The notes under the pieces are model-generated. The model saw only the letters and a list, made by a program, of their open reading frames with translations. It did not search any database and was not told the DNA's origin. Positions 42,796 through 52,029 of a stretch of 64,000 nucleotides of DNA are shown here, piece by piece (within the stretch, counting starts at the first letter, position 1; the number at the start of each line of letters is the position of its first letter). Source of the stretch: Winogradskyella thalassocola (lineage in GTDB: Bacteria > Bacteroidota > Bacteroidia > Flavobacteriales > Flavobacteriaceae); NCBI RefSeq assembly GCF_900099995.1, contig NZ_FNCZ01000002.1, positions 248,001 through 312,000 of the forward strand, read 5' to 3'. Position numbers and translations under genes: made by a program.

Positions 42796-43854
42796 ATGGA
42801 TTCTATAGTATCAAAATTGCATTTATCTGATCTCTGGTTAAAAACGATGCTTACAATTTTAGTATTCATAGGAATTGGTCTTTTTGTTCAGTGGATTATT
42901 TTTTTAGTTTTAAAAGTCATAAATAAAAAAAGACCAACAGTCTTAAAAATACAAATTTTAAACCTTCTTAAAACACCGTCTAAATTTTTAATCCCGCTTT
43001 TATTTATTTATGGTTCAATAGGATTATTAGACCTAACTGAATTTTGGAAAAAGGCTATTGAGATACTAATCATCCTAAGTTTTACTTGGAATTTAATTGC
43101 GTTTTTACAAGCACTTGAAGTGGTTGTAAAAACTAAATTTGAGATAGAAGGGAATCATAAAGCCAAAGAACGTAAAGTACTCACACAGTTGCGGTTTTTA
43201 AAAAGTCTTGCTTTTATAATTATTATAACCCTTGCCATTGCTTCTATACTGTGGAATATTCCAAGTGTTAGAAAAGTAGGGACTACAATTTTAACATCCG
43301 CTGGTGTTATAGGGATTATTGTAGGTGTTGCGGCTCAAAAATCTATAGCAAATCTTATTACCGGTTTTCAAATTGCGTTTACACAGCCTATTAAGATTGA
43401 TGATGAAGTTGAAATAGAAGGTGAGTTTGGTGTTGTTGAAGATATTACCTTAACGTATGTTATTATTAAAATATGGGATTGGCGCAGATTGGTACTACCT
43501 TTAAGTTATTTTAATGATAAGCCATTTGTCAATTGGACATTTAACTCTAAAGACATTATAGGAGCTGTTTTTTTATATGTTGATTATACATTTCCTGTAG
43601 AGGAATTAAGAAAAGAATTTAAAACCATTTTAAGTAACCATCCTAAATGGGATAATAATATTGCGAAATTATTAGTAACCAAAACGGATCAAAAAACAAT
43701 GGAACTTAGAGCGACTTTTAGTGCAAAAGATTCTTCAGATATTTGGGATTTACGTTGTGACATAAGAGAAAAATTAATATCGTTTATTCAAGAGAATTAC
43801 CAAGATTGTTTGCCTAGTGTAAGACTCAATAATGATTTAAGAACAAAATTGTAA
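42796..43854 (+). CDS. MscS-family mechanosensitive ion channel
   Basis: 352 residues: four membrane helices (about 18-38, 58-78, 88-105, 135-155) and the pore helix VGTTILTSAGVIGIIVGVAAQKSIANLITGFQIAFTQPIKIDDEVEIEGEFGVVEDITL, the MscS signature with beta-domain. The C-terminal alpha/beta vestibule is present, unlike the small MscS-like protein at 15.4 kb. Second gene of the patatin operon. Confidence 0.93.
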   Translation: MDSIVSKLHLSDLWLKTMLTILVFIGIGLFVQWIIFLVLKVINKKRPTVLKIQILNLLKTPSKFLIPLLFIYGSIGLLDLTEFWKKAIEILIILSFTWNLIAFLQALEVVVKTKFEIEGNHKAKERKVLTQLRFLKSLAFIIIITLAIASILWNIPSVRKVGTTILTSAGVIGIIVGVAAQKSIANLITGFQIAFTQPIKIDDEVEIEGEFGVVEDITLTYVIIKIWDWRRLVLPLSYFNDKPFVNWTFNSKDIIGAVFLYVDYTFPVEELRKEFKTILSNHPKWDNNIAKLLVTKTDQKTMELRATFSAKDSSDIWDLRCDIREKLISFIQENYQDCLPSVRLNNDLRTKL

Positions 43855-43899
43855 AGTTAGTTTAAGTGAAATAAAAATTGATTTTCAAGACGACATCAA

Positions 43900-46755
43900 A
43901 TGAATGATAAATTAGAAGAGATAGCCTTATTACAAAGTATTGCTCACATAGGTAGTTGGAATTGGAATCTACAAACGGGTGTTACAAATTGGTCTGATGA
44001 GTTTTATCGAATTCTAGGACTTAACGCCGGAGATAAGCGATTAACTAAAAACACATTTATCAATTTTATTCATCCAGATGATAGGGAAAAGATTACTAAA
44101 ATTAGAGATGCTGCAATACAAACCAAACAGTCTTATAGTTACGAAGCACGAATTCTTAGATTAGACGGCACTGTAAAATATGTTTCTGCTAGAGGGAAAT
44201 TTAGCACTAGTGATGATGGTTTACCAATGTGCTTTTTGGGTACCATACAAGATATTTCAGAGTTTAAAAAGACAGAAGAAAAATTATTGAATTCTAAAAT
44301 ACGGAATAAAGCGATTCTAAAAGCTTTACCAGATATTATATATGTATTTAATAGTGATGGCATTTATGTAGAAGTACAAGCCGAAGATTTTTTTCTTACA
44401 GATCTGTCGCGTCATGAGTTGATTGGTAAACATATTAATGAGGTTTTACCAAAAGATTTTTCGATACAAATATTATCAGCTTTTAAGCGTGCTGAAACGT
44501 CAAAGGAAATCCAAATTATAAATTATTCATTATTTACTAATAAGCAATTAAAGCATATTGAAGCGCGTGTAGTTGTTAAAGAAAATGCAAACTTTTTAAC
44601 GATTATTAGAGATATCACTAGTACTAAAAATAATGAATTACGAGTAAAAGAAAGCGAAGAGCGTTTTCGTTTATCCATGCTGGCAACGCACGATGGGTTT
44701 TATGACTTTAATCCAGAAACCAATAAAGGCTGGTATAGTCAGAAATATAAAGATTTATTTAAACCTACAAATGAGCCCGATTGGTGGGAAAGTCACATTC
44801 ATCCCAATGATAAAGATGCCGTTTTTAAAACGGTAGGATTAGCGCTTAATAGCAATACTAAATATTGGACAGCAGAATATAGATTCATCCATAACGATTT
44901 GTCATGGTCTTATGTTAAAGATCGCGGTTATATTGTTAGAAATGAGCAAGGAATAGCAACTCGGGTTTTAGGAGCTGTATCGGATATTACTAAACAGAAA
45001 AAAGAAGAAATTCTTAAAGAGAAGGTTAATGGTATTCTAGAAATGATAACCCTAGATAAACCTATAGAAGTCATAGGACATCGTATTGTAAAGACAATTG
45101 AAAATCATATTGATAATTGCATTGCTTCTATATTCGTCTTAAATGAGGATTATAAAACCTTGCATAAATTGGCAGCTTTAAATTTGCCAGAGAATTTTTG
45201 CGACAGTTTTGAGGGCGTCTTAATTGGAGATAATGTTGGTGCTTGTGGTACAGCCGCATTTGAAAAAAATAAAGTCATCGTTTCAGATATCTCTAATGAT
45301 CCACGTTGGGAAAAGTATAAAACATTAGGCTTAGCGCATGGTTTAAATTCCTGTTGGTCTTTTCCTATTTTGTCATCTTCAGATCGCGTATTGGGAACAT
45401 TTTCGGTGTATTGTAAAACGAAACGCGTGCCCACTAAATCTGAAAATGAAAGTATAACAGATATGATTCAACTGGCTAGTGTTGCCCTAGAACAGCATAA
45501 TGATAAAATAAAGTTAGAAGCCAATAAAAGGGAACTAAAAAAATATGCCGAAAGTTTAGAGGCCAAAGTAGAAGAGCGCACCCACGAATTAAAAGCAACA
45601 GTACAACAGCTGGTAGAGAGTAATATAAACCTCGAGGATCAAATTCTTATAACTAAATTGGCAGAAAATAAAACATTAGAAAGTCAACTGATGTTTTCTA
45701 CTATTGCAAAGAATTTCCCTAAAGGTTTTGTCGCTGTTTTCGATTCAAATTTTACTATAGCTTTTATTGAAGGTGAAGAATTGGATGTTTTGGGAATTAG
45801 AAATTTTGCCAAAGGAAGCACTATCGATGAGATTAAGGAGTTTCCTAAAGATGTTAGAGATAAAGTAAAATCAAAAATTAAAAACACATTTAAAGGGGAA
45901 CATTGTTCTTTTGAAATAGAGTTTGAATGCCGAGCGTATTTAATTAACACCACTCCGTTATTTAATAAGGATAAACATATTCAGCAAGTCTTATTGGTGC
46001 ACAATAATATTTCTGACCAAAAAGAAGTAGAACAGAATATTCAAAATGCATTAAAAAAAGAACAAGAATTAAATCAACTGAAATCTCAATTTATTTCTAC
46101 AGCATCACATGAATTTAGGACTCCTTTAAGTGTTATTTTATCGTCTTCAATTTTAATAGAAAAATTAAATACGGTCGGAAAAGAAGAAAAACGCTTAAAA
46201 CATGTCGATAAAATAAAAGTCAATGTTAGAAATTTAGTAGGTATTCTTAATGATTTTCTGTCGCTAGGAAAATTAGAAGAGGGAAAAGTTGCTAGTCAAC
46301 CCGAGTTTTTTGATATGCTCAGTTTTTCTAATTCTATAATTCAAGATATTAATTTAAATAAGAAAAAAGGGCAACAGATTAGATTAATAAAAGAGGTCCC
46401 AGAACTGAAAGTGTATTTAGATCCTAAATTAATGCGCCATATTTTATTCAATTTATTATCTAATGCTGTTAAGTATTCCCCCGAAAATACAGACATATCT
46501 CTTATTATAAATAGCGATAATACAGATGTCAGTTTAGAAATTTTGGATGAAGGGATAGGGATTCCGGAATCTGAACATAATAATATATTTCACCGCTTTT
46601 TTAGAGCTTCAAATGCCACGGATATTCAAGGTACAGGCTTAGGATTAAATATTGTAAAACAATACACTGAATTAATGGATGGGGTCATCCATTTTAAAAG
46701 TGAACTCAATAAAGGAACTTCCTTTAAAATAAAACTTCCATTAAATAATACGTAA
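43900..46755 (+). CDS. Multi-PAS/GAF sensor histidine kinase
   Basis: 951 residues, with no convincing membrane helix, so cytoplasmic. Order: PAS/PAC about 8-125 (IGSWNWNLQTGVTNWSDEFY), PAS about 130-245, PAS/PAC about 255-370 (WTAEYRFIHNDLSWSYVKDRG), GAF about 375-530 (GACGTAAFEKNKVIVSDI), coiled coil about 535-600, PAS-like about 605-700, HisKA with phospho-acceptor H737 in TASHEFRTPLSV, and HATPase (FNLLSNAVKYSP, DEGIGIPESE, GTGLGLNIVKQY). The GAF holds Cys residues, but no clear haem or Fe-S ligands. Its partner is the response regulator 1 bp downstream. The signal is unknown. Confidence 0.93.
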   Translation: MNDKLEEIALLQSIAHIGSWNWNLQTGVTNWSDEFYRILGLNAGDKRLTKNTFINFIHPDDREKITKIRDAAIQTKQSYSYEARILRLDGTVKYVSARGKFSTSDDGLPMCFLGTIQDISEFKKTEEKLLNSKIRNKAILKALPDIIYVFNSDGIYVEVQAEDFFLTDLSRHELIGKHINEVLPKDFSIQILSAFKRAETSKEIQIINYSLFTNKQLKHIEARVVVKENANFLTIIRDITSTKNNELRVKESEERFRLSMLATHDGFYDFNPETNKGWYSQKYKDLFKPTNEPDWWESHIHPNDKDAVFKTVGLALNSNTKYWTAEYRFIHNDLSWSYVKDRGYIVRNEQGIATRVLGAVSDITKQKKEEILKEKVNGILEMITLDKPIEVIGHRIVKTIENHIDNCIASIFVLNEDYKTLHKLAALNLPENFCDSFEGVLIGDNVGACGTAAFEKNKVIVSDISNDPRWEKYKTLGLAHGLNSCWSFPILSSSDRVLGTFSVYCKTKRVPTKSENESITDMIQLASVALEQHNDKIKLEANKRELKKYAESLEAKVEERTHELKATVQQLVESNINLEDQILITKLAENKTLESQLMFSTIAKNFPKGFVAVFDSNFTIAFIEGEELDVLGIRNFAKGSTIDEIKEFPKDVRDKVKSKIKNTFKGEHCSFEIEFECRAYLINTTPLFNKDKHIQQVLLVHNNISDQKEVEQNIQNALKKEQELNQLKSQFISTASHEFRTPLSVILSSSILIEKLNTVGKEEKRLKHVDKIKVNVRNLVGILNDFLSLGKLEEGKVASQPEFFDMLSFSNSIIQDINLNKKKGQQIRLIKEVPELKVYLDPKLMRHILFNLLSNAVKYSPENTDISLIINSDNTDVSLEILDEGIGIPESEHNNIFHRFFRASNATDIQGTGLGLNIVKQYTELMDGVIHFKSELNKGTSFKIKLPLNNT

Positions 46756-46756
46756 A

Positions 46757-47821
46757 ATGAAAACGATACTCATTATTGAAGATAATCAGGATGTAAGAGA
46801 AAATACAGCTGAAATTTTAGAACTCGCAAATTATGATATCCAAACAGCTGAGGATGGTATTATTGGTGTAAAAAAAGCAAGACAATATAAACCAGACATT
46901 ATTTTATGCGATATAATGATGCCTAAATTAGATGGTTATGGTGTTTTAGAAACATTAAGTTTAGATAAGAGCACAAGAGGTATCCCTTTTATATTTTTAA
47001 CAGCTAAAACGGAGAAAAGAGATGTTAGAAAAGGAATGAATTTAGGTGCGGATGATTACTTAACCAAACCTTTTGAGGAAGATGAATTGTTAGATGCTAT
47101 ACATAGTCGTTTAAAGAAAATTAGTTTCTTTAAAAAAGAATTTTCAAAAGATGTTGAAGGTTTAAATCAGTTTTTAGAGGAAGCATCAAGCTACATCGAT
47201 ATTGAGAGTCTGTCTAAAGATTTTGAAGGTAAAACCTATAGGGTTAAAGACCATATTTTTAGAGAAGGTTCTGCTGCAAACACCTTGTTTTTTATAGAAC
47301 GAGGAACCATCAAAACCTATAGAACAACGGAGTCTGGAAAAGAGTTTGTCACCGGTTTATATAAGGCAGGTGATTTTATTGGCCAATTAGCACTAGTTAC
47401 AAATAAGGGCACGTATGCAGAATCTGCAATGGTGATTGATGAAGCAGAAGTTCATGGAATACCAAAATCTAATTTTATTGCACTTCTACATGAAAATCAA
47501 GACGTTTCTGAGAAGTTCATTCAGATGATTTCGAATAACTTAATTGAGATGCAAGAGCAATTAGTGAATATGGCATTTTCTTCGGTGAGACAAAAGGTAG
47601 CAAAAGCATTATTAGATATAGATAATAAGGGGATTTTAACTAATAAAGACGATGAGTCTATTGGGATCGCAAGAGAAGATTTTGCTGGTATAATTGGTAC
47701 CGCTACAGAGACAGCAATTAGAATGTTAACAGAATTTAAAGAGGAAGGTATTATTTCTATCGGAGCTGGTAGACGAATTCATATTGAAAATAAAAGAAGT
47801 TTAGAACAGATTGTTAATTAG
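46757..47821 (+). CDS. Response regulator with CRP/FNR-type effector domains
   Basis: 354 residues. Receiver domain 1-125 with acidic pocket (ED at 8-9), phospho-acceptor D52 (ILCDIMMPKLDGYG) and the conserved Lys in FLTAKTE. A cyclic-nucleotide-binding-like beta roll follows (about 155-265: DHIFREGSAANTLFFIERGTIKTYR). A CRP-type helix-turn-helix (about 275-345) has recognition helix TATETAIRMLTEF. E318 and R322 keep the Glu-xxx-Arg spacing by which CRP and FNR read the TGA core. The cysteines of Fe-S FNR proteins are absent, so input is probably phosphorylation. It is the likely reader of the TGAY-N4-RTCA dyads described in this window. Confidence 0.92.
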   Translation: MKTILIIEDNQDVRENTAEILELANYDIQTAEDGIIGVKKARQYKPDIILCDIMMPKLDGYGVLETLSLDKSTRGIPFIFLTAKTEKRDVRKGMNLGADDYLTKPFEEDELLDAIHSRLKKISFFKKEFSKDVEGLNQFLEEASSYIDIESLSKDFEGKTYRVKDHIFREGSAANTLFFIERGTIKTYRTTESGKEFVTGLYKAGDFIGQLALVTNKGTYAESAMVIDEAEVHGIPKSNFIALLHENQDVSEKFIQMISNNLIEMQEQLVNMAFSSVRQKVAKALLDIDNKGILTNKDDESIGIAREDFAGIIGTATETAIRMLTEFKEEGIISIGAGRRIHIENKRSLEQIVN

Positions 47822-47865
47822 TGGTAAAGCTGCTCTAGGAAAATGAGTTAATATCTTAATGTATT

Positions 47866-49308
47866 ATGACTGCTACACTTGTCACTATTTTATATTTTTT
47901 GTTTGCGATTGCTATAATTGTGAGGCTCTTGTTATATGGTGTTCGTCCTACTAAAACATTAGCATGGTTGTTAGCCATTTTTACGATTCCTATCGGTGGA
48001 ATGCTGTTCTATTTTATGCTCGGTCGTAATAGGAAAATCAATAAATTTTATAAGCTAAAAAAGACGAAAGAAATCTCAGATTATCTCTCTAAGGTTGATA
48101 ATTATTACAATGCTATAGAAGATAGTCCTCTAATCATCCCAAAATCAGTAAAAAAACATATTAAGCTAGCAAGGCTCATTGCTAAAAGTGCTAAATTTTT
48201 GCCAAGTGAAGGGAATAAATTGACGCCATTAAAAGAAGGACCTTCAACATTCGAGGCTATTTTTAAGGCTATAGAAAATGCAACACATTTTATTCATCTT
48301 CAGTATTATATTTATGAAGATGGAGACATCGCTGAACACTTTTTAACGGTATTAGAGAAAAAAATAAAGGAAGGTGTTGAGGTCCGTTTTATTTATGATG
48401 GTCTAGGAAGTAGAGCGCTGAGTAAACGATATATAAAAGCACTTAAGCGAATCGGTGTTGAGGTCTATCCATTTTTACCCATACGCTTTGGTAAATTATT
48501 AGCATCTGTTAATTATCGTAATCATAGAAAAATAGTGATAGTTGATGGCATGGTCGCTTTTATCGGAGGTATAAATATATCCGATAAATACATTAAAGGA
48601 GATGGGGTTTTGGGGATGTGGCACGATTTGCATTTAGAATTAAGAGGATCCATAGTAAATAGTCTACAAGTTGTGTTTGCAAAGGATTGGAGTTTTGCAA
48701 GTGGACAAGAAGATTTATTAAAAACGCTTTATTTTTCAGAGCATTCCATAGCACCAGGAAAATCTACGGTGCAAGCTATTGAAAGTGGTCCAGATTCAGA
48801 TTTTTCGTCGATACATCAACTTTATTTATCCATAATAAATAGCTCTGAAAAGTATGTTTATATCACTAATCCTTATATAATTCCAGGCGAAGCTTTAATG
48901 AAAGCCTTGCAAATTGCAGCTTTAAGTGGAGTGGATGTTCGGTTATTATTATCGGCAAAATCAGATAACGCTTTAGTAAAATATACCGTACAGTCCTATT
49001 TTGAAGATTTTATGGAAGCTGGTGTGAAAATTTATCAATATCCAGATGGGTTTTTACATAGTAAAGTAATTATATCCGATGACGAGTTAACCACAATCGG
49101 AACAGCAAATTTAGATATTAGGAGTTTCGAACAAAACTATGAAGTCAATGTTGTGGTCTATGAAAAAGAAATCACGGAAGAATTGAAAAAGGACTTTTTT
49201 AAACACTGCGAAATAAGTACACAAATTAGTTATAAAGACTTCATTAAGAGATCTAAGATTGAACGTTTAAAGGAAGGTTTTGCTAAGGTGTTTAGTCCTG
49301 TATTGTAA
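47866..49308 (+). CDS. cls: Cardiolipin synthase (phospholipase D family)
   Basis: 480 residues: two N-terminal helices (about 3-22 and 34-52) and two HKD motifs, HRKIVIVDGMVAFIGGINIS and HSKVIISDDELTTIGTANLDIRS. It transfers phosphatidyl groups between phosphatidylglycerols to form cardiolipin at the inner membrane. Last gene of the patatin-MscS-kinase-regulator operon, followed by a hairpin terminator. Confidence 0.93.
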   Translation: MTATLVTILYFLFAIAIIVRLLLYGVRPTKTLAWLLAIFTIPIGGMLFYFMLGRNRKINKFYKLKKTKEISDYLSKVDNYYNAIEDSPLIIPKSVKKHIKLARLIAKSAKFLPSEGNKLTPLKEGPSTFEAIFKAIENATHFIHLQYYIYEDGDIAEHFLTVLEKKIKEGVEVRFIYDGLGSRALSKRYIKALKRIGVEVYPFLPIRFGKLLASVNYRNHRKIVIVDGMVAFIGGINISDKYIKGDGVLGMWHDLHLELRGSIVNSLQVVFAKDWSFASGQEDLLKTLYFSEHSIAPGKSTVQAIESGPDSDFSSIHQLYLSIINSSEKYVYITNPYIIPGEALMKALQIAALSGVDVRLLLSAKSDNALVKYTVQSYFEDFMEAGVKIYQYPDGFLHSKVIISDDELTTIGTANLDIRSFEQNYEVNVVVYEKEITEELKKDFFKHCEISTQISYKDFIKRSKIERLKEGFAKVFSPVL

Positions 49309-49326
49309 TCGTTAAGGTATAAGATT

Positions 49327-49378
49327 AAGACTAATAAAAGAGGACTAAATCGTCTCTTTTATTAGTCTTAATTTTTTC
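49327..49378. terminator. Hairpin terminator between cls and the YtxH operon
   Basis: Long arms 49327-49345 and 49352-49369 (AAGACTAATAAAAGAG and its complement, with one bulged base) followed by a T tract (49372-49377). The convergent leftward gene ends inside the hairpin at 49345, so it may serve both sides. Confidence 0.8.
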
Positions 49379-49578
49379 AACACTGTTTGGGTTAAAAATG
49401 TTAAAAGCTGATCCTGTAGTATGCTTTTAAATTCAAGCTTCAAATTATTAGCATTAAAACTAGCTTTAGAATTTTTTAAATTCAGTTTTATACGTTCCTT
49501 ATAAATCTGTTTTTGAAGACTTAAAATCTGTAACTGATCGTCTATGTCTTCAAATGAATTATATTTATTTGGTTTCAT
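49345..49578 (-). CDS. Hypothetical helical protein of the YtxH operon
   Basis: 77 residues, fully helical and charged (DDQLQILSLQKQIYKERIKLNLKNS, LQDQLLTFLTQTVLKKLRLIKE), with no membrane segment. No family recognised. Overlaps the end of the holin-like gene by 14 bp, as the third gene of the operon YtxH-holin-like-this. The trio probably forms membrane-associated stress proteins. Confidence 0.65.
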   Translation of the reverse strand: MKPNKYNSFEDIDDQLQILSLQKQIYKERIKLNLKNSKASFNANNLKLEFKSILQDQLLTFLTQTVLKKLRLIKETI

Positions 49579-49924
49579 CTTCTGTAAAATAATAGTTCGA
49601 AAATTTTCTTATTAGTGGACTGTTTAGTTTATTTCTAAAGACATAGACAAGCATTACCACCAACACATAAAATAAACCTACAATTAAAAAGCCATAAAAT
49701 GTATCTTGTAAAACTTGAGATAACTTAAAAGCTATTGCAAAGGACACGATTAGTAATGTTATACATGTTAAAGCACCTATGATTAGTGTTTTAGTAATAA
49801 ACGTAATGCTTATCATAAGTGCCTTAAAACTTCTTAGCTTAACGTAATCTTCACTGCTATTAATATAACCATGAATGTTTACATCAGTTTCTAATACGTT
49901 TTCTTTTAATTTCTCAAAAGCCAT
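49565..49924 (-). CDS. Holin-X-like (phage holin superfamily III) membrane protein
   Basis: 119 residues with two long hydrophobic helices (about 44-68 and 77-97) after an N-terminal amphipathic part (LKENVLETDVNIHGYINSSEDYVKLRSFKALMIS). Such short two-helix proteins next to YtxH genes are usually labelled phage holin family or holin-X-like; there is no phage context, so this is a cell membrane protein. 2 bp after the YtxH gene. Confidence 0.7.
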   Translation of the reverse strand: MAFEKLKENVLETDVNIHGYINSSEDYVKLRSFKALMISITFITKTLIIGALTCITLLIVSFAIAFKLSQVLQDTFYGFLIVGLFYVLVVMLVYVFRNKLNSPLIRKFSNYYFTEDETK

Positions 49925-49926
49925 AA

Positions 49927-50259
49927 TTAGTTTTTTTGAGCGTCTGCATTTTTGTGTTTCAGTTCTTCTAACTTATGTTCTAAACTTGAAATAATGTCTT
50001 CAGCTTTTCCACTCATATGAGAAATGGTGTCATCTAATTTTTGTTCAAATTCATGCTTTTTATCATTTACAGTCTTAGTAAGATCTGCTTTGGCATGAGA
50101 CACTCGTTCTGAAATTTCGTGTTTAGTTTCTTCAGCTTTTTGTTTAATTTTTTTTCTGGTTTTTGTGCCTTTATCAGGGGCATATAAAATTCCAATTCCT
50201 GCTCCTATTGCAGCTCCAGTCAATAAAGCTAATAGTGTATTTCCGCTATTGTTGTTCAT
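49927..50259 (-). CDS. YtxH domain (general stress type) protein
   Basis: 110 residues: a Gly/Ala-rich membrane segment (TLLALLTGAAIGAGIGILYAPDKGTKTRKKI), which is the YtxH signature, followed by a long charged amphipathic helix (about 32-110). YtxH proteins are general-stress-induced membrane proteins in Bacillus. First gene of a leftward three-gene operon with a CRP-type dyad upstream. Confidence 0.88.
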   Translation of the reverse strand: MNNNSGNTLLALLTGAAIGAGIGILYAPDKGTKTRKKIKQKAEETKHEISERVSHAKADLTKTVNDKKHEFEQKLDDTISHMSGKAEDIISSLEHKLEELKHKNADAQKN

Positions 50260-50320
50260 GATGTTATGATTTTAGTACCTGCTAAAAAACAGGTGGGTTA
50301 ATAAATCTATTTCTATGACA

Positions 50321-50363
50321 CAAAATTATATCATAATGTCCTCGTTAAAAATGATCTGGGTCA
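50321..50363 (-). promoter_or_regulatory. CRP-type dyad and -7 box of the YtxH operon
   Basis: On the minus strand TGAC-CCAG-ATCA (50363-50352) is followed after 23 bp by TAATTTTG (50328-50321), a perfect -7 consensus. The start codon lies 61 bp further. A second dyad for the divergent sigma-like gene stands 231 bp away in the same intergenic region (50260-50664); nothing else recognisable lies in that region. Confidence 0.8.
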
Positions 50364-50594
50364 TTCAGATGAAGATTTATTAAACTTTATAATAGACTGT
50401 ATTCCGGAATAAAGATTCTAAACCCTTTTGCGACTGTAAATCTCAATTGTGAATAAGGATTTCTTAGATTTTAATTCAATAATACAAATAGTTCTAATAT
50501 GATTTTAATTTTTAACTATTTGAAAATGAGTAGTGTTGGCGCGAATAGTTTTAATATGAATTTTTGAAAAACACCGATTTTTAAATGTCTTGAA

Positions 50595-50637
50595 TGATCC
50601 AGGTCATTTTTTTATAGACATCATATTTGCACTTTTA
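50595..50637 (+). promoter_or_regulatory. CRP-type dyad and -7 box of the sigma-like operon
   Basis: TGAT-CCAG-GTCA (50595-50606) then 23 bp and CACTTTTA (50630-50637), a weaker -7 (first T missing, last G is A). An alternative -7-like CATATTTG lies 8 bp upstream. A perfect 15-bp palindrome TTTTACA-T-TGTAAAA (50633-50647) overlaps the expected start site. The start codon is at 50665. Confidence 0.65.
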
Positions 50638-50664
50638 CATTGTAAAACGATAAAGCAAAAAGTA

Positions 50665-51435
50665 ATGAAAACTCAAACCACATATTACCAAGAACAAAAA
50701 TCGTATCGTATAGAGGTTAATAACTCTTATCCTGAACTTATGCGATTAAAAAAAGAAGACGATTCAGCTTCATTTAATGCATTACTGCTAAAGATTATAC
50801 CTCAAGTAGAAAAATATATTAACGGACGATTAAATACCGCGATTAAAAAAGGAAACTTCTCAAAAGGAAAATATAAAGCCGACGAGTTTATAGATCAACT
50901 GTTTATTGAAGTTTACAATAATATTGAAGAGGTTAAAAAACAAGATGATTTCTATCTATGGTTATTTAAGAAAACAAATGAGTTGTTAGAAGATATTATT
51001 GTAGAAGAAGAGTTTGATGAGTTTTTTTTCAAAAACATTGATGATTATACCAAACCAGAATGGGATGCCATGGAGGAAAACTTTAGTACAGATGGTGGTG
51101 GAGATTATGTGATGATTGAAGACTTAGAAGACCGATCTTATAATCATAATGATTATACGCTAAATCACGTGTTTATTGAAGATGATGAGAAAAAGCTAAC
51201 CGAAAAAATTGATAAAGATTTAAGTGAAGAGCAAATTAAAAATCATATTGAATTGGTGTTACACAATTTACCTTTACCAATGCGATCTGTTTTTGAATTG
51301 TCTACCCAATGGCATTTTGAATTAGAAGAGATTGCAAAGATTCAAAATATAGCGATTGAAGAGGTTAAAGAACTTTTAAAATCGGCTAAAAAGGCGCTTC
51401 AAGTGAGTCTGTTTAATAGATATGTTACGAATTAG
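50665..51435 (+). CDS. Sigma-70-like RNA polymerase sigma factor (region 2/4, divergent)
   Basis: 256 residues from the ATG at 50665; an upstream frame to 50590 starts with TTG and would include the promoter. The N-terminal part (SFNALLLKIIPQVEKYINGRLN, DEFIDQLFIEVYNNIEEV) resembles a sigma-2 region. The C-terminus (HNLPLPMRSVFELSTQWHFELEEIAKIQNIAIEEVKELLKSAKKAL) is a clear sigma-4-type helix-turn-helix. The middle (about 105-185) is a very acidic insert. Similarity to ECF sigma factors is modest. It could be a secondary output of the regulon. Confidence 0.72.
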   Translation: MKTQTTYYQEQKSYRIEVNNSYPELMRLKKEDDSASFNALLLKIIPQVEKYINGRLNTAIKKGNFSKGKYKADEFIDQLFIEVYNNIEEVKKQDDFYLWLFKKTNELLEDIIVEEEFDEFFFKNIDDYTKPEWDAMEENFSTDGGGDYVMIEDLEDRSYNHNDYTLNHVFIEDDEKKLTEKIDKDLSEEQIKNHIELVLHNLPLPMRSVFELSTQWHFELEEIAKIQNIAIEEVKELLKSAKKALQVSLFNRYVTN

Positions 51436-51469
51436 AAAATAGAAAACGTTTAATTAAAAATAATGAATT

Positions 51470-51877
51470 ATGAATGCAACAATTTCAAACCCGAAAGCAG
51501 ATTTACTATTGGGTGCAGGACTCAATGTCTTACACTTTGAAAGTGGTGAATGGATTGAGACTTTAAAACTATGGAAAGATGAAGTCCGATTTTTTGAAAA
51601 TTTATTAAAGAGAAAAGAGCCCATAGATAAAGACAAGCAAGAGTTTTCAGTGATGTTGAAGACTTTGGATAAAATTCACAATAACCTTTTTAATGATTTT
51701 GAAGAAGAGATTATGGCTCACGAACGCGTGCTATCTCAATTAGAATTAAGTAAAACAGGCTTGTCTGATGGAGAATACAGAGATGTTCATCGTCGCCTTT
51801 CAGCAAGAATGGAGACCTTTAAAAAAGATTTTACACAATTTAAAAGCATTGTATTTAATTATGCAAAGCATTTATAA
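51470..51877 (+). CDS. Hypothetical helical protein
   Basis: 135 residues, all-helical by composition (EWIETLKLWKDEVRFFENLLKRKEP, DKIHNNLFNDFEEEIMAHERVLSQLEL), without a signal or membrane segment. Not recognised. 34 bp after the sigma-like gene, in the same operon as the thioredoxin. Confidence 0.65.
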   Translation: MNATISNPKADLLLGAGLNVLHFESGEWIETLKLWKDEVRFFENLLKRKEPIDKDKQEFSVMLKTLDKIHNNLFNDFEEEIMAHERVLSQLELSKTGLSDGEYRDVHRRLSARMETFKKDFTQFKSIVFNYAKHL

Positions 51878-52029
51878 GTGAGTTAATAAACGTGAATTGC
51901 TTTCTGTTTAGTGGTAGTAATTCTAAGGTTTATTCATATAAAAGTCTTAATAAATGAAAACTCGTTAGTGGTTGCCAACAGAATCATCCATTGGCTATTT
52001 TAAGACATTAATTAAATACACACAAAGAG

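Noticed and set aside
49565..50259. Holin-like and YtxH genes as prophage remains
   Set aside because: There are no other phage genes, and the trio shares the stress-type promoter; these are cellular membrane proteins.
50590..50664. 25-residue N-terminal extension of the sigma-like protein
   Set aside because: It starts with TTG and overlaps the dyad and the promoter; the ATG at 50665 is the sensible start.
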